Source of the DNA: DASWIG01 sp965371445 | GTDB lineage: Bacteria; Acidobacteriota; Thermoanaerobaculia; Multivoradales; J023 | Direction: 5' to 3' | DNA: 7,341 nucleotides | Assembly (NCBI GenBank): GCA_965371445.1 | Contig: CBDUYN010000300.1 | Location: 1-7,341, forward strand | Part shown: positions 5,485 through 7,341 of the stretch, piece by piece | Position numbering within the stretch: the stretch's first letter is position 1 | How the letters are laid out: each line of letters starts with the position of its first letter | Translations under genes and position numbers: made by a program | Notes under the pieces: model-generated | Seen by the model: the letters and a program-made list of their open reading frames with translations, nothing else | What the model was told of the DNA's origin: nothing | The model's database searches: none

Positions 5485-6211
5485 GGAAGAAGCGGCGTTG
5501 GCCGAGGCGGCGGCCGCGGTCTATGCGCGGATCGAGCGCGAGGCGGCGGCAGCCGCGACGTACCAGGTCCGAGACCTGCTCAACCATCTCCGGCGGGAGC
5601 TGTTCAGCGTCGAGCTGAGCGTCGCCGGTTGGATGAAGGCGTGCCGGCTCTCGGCCACCGCCGGCTCCCGGCTCTTCGAGGCGGCGCTCGGTGTGTCGCC
5701 GGAGAGCTTCCTGTGGGACTGCCGGCTCGAGACGGGGGCGGGTCTTCTGATCGACACCGAGCTGGCGGTCGGCGAGATCGGCAGGATCGTGTGCTTTGCC
5801 CGCCGGGACCGTTTCGAGGGTGGCTTCATGGGCTGGTCGGGTCTCTCGCCGGAGGTCTTCCGCCGCGAGATACGGCGGTTTCCGGGGCATCTGATGCGTT
5901 CGGGCGAGAGCCTGCTGTCTCGGGAGCTGCTCGAGAGCCTGGTCGCTTGCCGGCTGTCGGAGGAAGCGGTGACGGAGCTGATCGACCGGCTGTGGACGAT
6001 CAACCTGGCCTATTGGTCGACGCGGATGCCGCGCGAGGCGTTGGAGGCGCTCTTCGCCGAGGAGCTGTGGGAGGAGAGGCTGTCGGAGAACGCGACGGAA
6101 TGCGAGCGGGCTCTCTTCCAGCTGTGCTTCTCGACGCCGGTCCTGGACGAGCTGTTGCGGGAGAAGCTCGCGGCGTCGGCCGCGGAAAAAGAGCTCGACG
6201 TGGCGGCGTAG
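5468..6211 (+). CDS. AraC-type HTH protein without TPR domain
   Basis: A 247-aa protein. Residues 10-30 are an Ala-rich helix, about 30-47 the segment YQVRDLLNHLRRELF shared with its paralogues, and about 48-134 an AraC-type double HTH. Characteristic parts are FEAALGVSPESFLWDCRLE, VGEIGRIVCFARRDRFEGGF and GLSPEVFRRE. Residues 145-247 are helical, acidic and without a recognised domain. The start is supported by AGGAGG at 5457-5462, 5 nt before the ATG. Compared with the 633-aa gene at 461 and the gene at 6228, it carries only a short C-terminal region and may be a reduced form that dimerises or competes with the longer ones. The next gene follows after 16 bp, so they are probably co-transcribed. 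DNA binding is likely; ligand and target are unknown. Confidence 0.83.
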   Translation: MISLREEEAALAEAAAAVYARIEREAAAAATYQVRDLLNHLRRELFSVELSVAGWMKACRLSATAGSRLFEAALGVSPESFLWDCRLETGAGLLIDTELAVGEIGRIVCFARRDRFEGGFMGWSGLSPEVFRREIRRFPGHLMRSGESLLSRELLESLVACRLSEEAVTELIDRLWTINLAYWSTRMPREALEALFAEELWEERLSENATECERALFQLCFSTPVLDELLREKLAASAAEKELDVAA

Positions 6212-6227
6212 GCGTGGAGGGTAAGCC

Positions 6228-7341
6228 ATGCCGGAGAGAGTCAACGCCCTGCGTGAGAAGCGTCTTCTGGCGGACGCCGCCGCCGGGGTCTACGACCGGC
6301 TGCGAGCCGAGGAGGATGAGGCTCCCGAGGAGATCCGGCCCGCTTTCAGCTACATGAGGCGGAACCTCTTTCGCCTCAGCTTTTCCCGGCAGGCGATGGC
6401 GGCGGCTTGTCCCGCCGCGGGGTCGGCGTTCCCCCGGCTCTTCCGCGAGGCGACGGGAGAGACGCCGGCCTTCTACGGCCGGCGCCGTCGCCTCGAGGTG
6501 GTGGAGAGGCTCCTGGAGGCGTCGGATCTTACGATCCGCCGGATCGCCCGTCGGGTGGGCTACGGCTCGGAGCGTGGCCTGCGCCTCGCCTTCACGTCGT
6601 GGAAGGGCGTCTCACCCGCTGCCTGGCGGGCCGGGGTGCGGGTACCGGAAGCTTCGTTTTCGGAGCCACGGGAGGTGGAACGCCACGCGACGTGGCGCCG
6701 GGCGCTAGCCGGCGGGGCGGAGCCGGAGGCCCTGACCGAGCTTCTCGACGAAGTGCTGGAGCTCTATCCCCAGCTCAAGGAGCGCCGCGCCCCCGGTCTC
6801 GGCTCCGGCCGCAAGGGCTGGACGGTGCCGGGGAGCCTGGCGTTCCAGCGGTTGTACGAGGAGCTCAAGGTCGAACGTGTCGTCGCCGTCCTGGGTCGTC
6901 CGGACGTGCGGCCGGGGACCCGGCGTCGGCTCGTCGAGGAGGTCCCGATGGCGTCGTACGCGCTGGTCGACCGGCTGCTTGCGGAGAGCGCGCGGCTGGA
7001 GGGGGAGGATCCGGAGCGGAGCGCGGAGCTGAGCCGGCTCGCGTTGCACGGTCTCGAAGCCTGTCGGCGGCGCCGGTTGCCGGGGCTCCGGGAGCGCAAG
7101 GTCCTGGCGCTCGCGCGGCGGGCCCGGACGGCGCATGCCGCGGGTGAGGTCGTCGACGCCGAGGAGGCCCTGGCGCTCCTGGAGCTGACCGATGCGGCCG
7201 TCGTGGCGCGGCTCGAGGCGTCCGTTCGGGTGGAGTTTCTGGAGGCCCGGTCGCTCTCCCGCAGGCTGGCCCTGGAAAAGGCGGTCGACGAAGCGGAGCA
7301 AGCCGGCCGGCTCCTGGCCGGCGAGGCGGATGCGGAGTCCG
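6228..7341 (+). CDS. AraC-type HTH protein with helical C-terminus, partial
   Basis: Open to the window edge: 371 residues are visible and no stop is reached. GGAGG at 6216-6220 sits 7 nt before the ATG. The N-terminus (LLADAAAGVYDRLRAEEDEA) resembles the preceding protein's LAEAAAAVYARIEREAAAA, and FSYMRRNLFRLSFSRQAMAAAC matches its next segment. The AraC-type HTH spans about 52-135, with LFREATGETPAFY, a second unit containing IARRVGYGSERGLRLAFTSW, and KGVSPAAWR. From about 165 on it is helical, with TPR-like or solenoid-like elements (DPERSAELSRLALHGLEACR, 261-280; VVDAEEALALLEL, 308-320). By comparison with the gene at 461, the full protein probably runs several hundred residues more. A regulator with a helical sensing or interaction region is likely; the ligand is unknown. 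Confidence 0.82.
   Translation, partial: MPERVNALREKRLLADAAAGVYDRLRAEEDEAPEEIRPAFSYMRRNLFRLSFSRQAMAAACPAAGSAFPRLFREATGETPAFYGRRRRLEVVERLLEASDLTIRRIARRVGYGSERGLRLAFTSWKGVSPAAWRAGVRVPEASFSEPREVERHATWRRALAGGAEPEALTELLDEVLELYPQLKERRAPGLGSGRKGWTVPGSLAFQRLYEELKVERVVAVLGRPDVRPGTRRRLVEEVPMASYALVDRLLAESARLEGEDPERSAELSRLALHGLEACRRRRLPGLRERKVLALARRARTAHAAGEVVDAEEALALLELTDAAVVARLEASVRVEFLEARSLSRRLALEKAVDEAEQAGRLLAGEADAES

Noticed and set aside
6407..7147. Plus-strand open frame of 246 codons
   Set aside because: Gly/Arg-rich shadow of the AraC-HTH gene starting at 6228, whose own frame stays open to the window end.

Overview
This is a high-GC bacterial window that looks accessory or regulatory rather than housekeeping. 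No marker gene fixes the taxon. The GC-rich code, strong Shine-Dalgarno sites and helix-turn-helix (HTH) proteins fused to TPR-like helices would fit Acidobacteriota or a similar high-GC phylum, but that is a guess. Six of the seven full-size genes encode DNA-binding HTH proteins, and none encodes an obvious enzyme or transporter.

Layout. Positions 1-163 hold four tandem copies of a 41-42 bp unit carrying a perfect palindrome. Positions 164-460 are intergenic, with a possible decayed minus-strand reading frame and a plausible promoter for the next gene. Positions 461-2362 (+) encode a complete 633-aa protein with an N-terminal AraC-type HTH and a long TPR-like helical C-terminus. Converging on it, on the minus strand at 2364-2488, are two tandem 19-codon genes for related peptides, MKTKTNCRAGRGPNVNLVG and MRTKTNVRAGDGPGVDLAG. 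The upstream one has a perfect AAGGAGG ribosome binding site. A long inverted repeat (2547-2599) separates them from the divergent operon 2659-4357 (+): a small HTH protein, a 300-aa protein I cannot place, and a second small HTH protein that is a paralogue of the first. A terminator-like hairpin follows. A minus-strand gene (4488-5162) encodes a protein built from two tandem copies of one HTH-plus-helix unit. An AT-rich divergent promoter region (5163-5301) leads to a 60-codon remnant (5302-5484), a 247-aa AraC-HTH protein (5468-6211) and the start of another AraC-HTH protein with a helical C-terminus (6228 to the window end, open).

How the parts may fit. The three AraC-HTH proteins and the remnant are paralogues. 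All carry the HTH near the N-terminus, the reverse of classical AraC/XylS proteins, followed by helical or TPR-like sequence that could sense a ligand or partner. The most interesting feature is the pair of conserved micro-peptides beside an HTH-TPR regulator. This recalls in outline the peptide/HTH-TPR (RRNPP) signalling pairs of Firmicutes, but the peptides lack a secretion signal and the link rests only on proximity.
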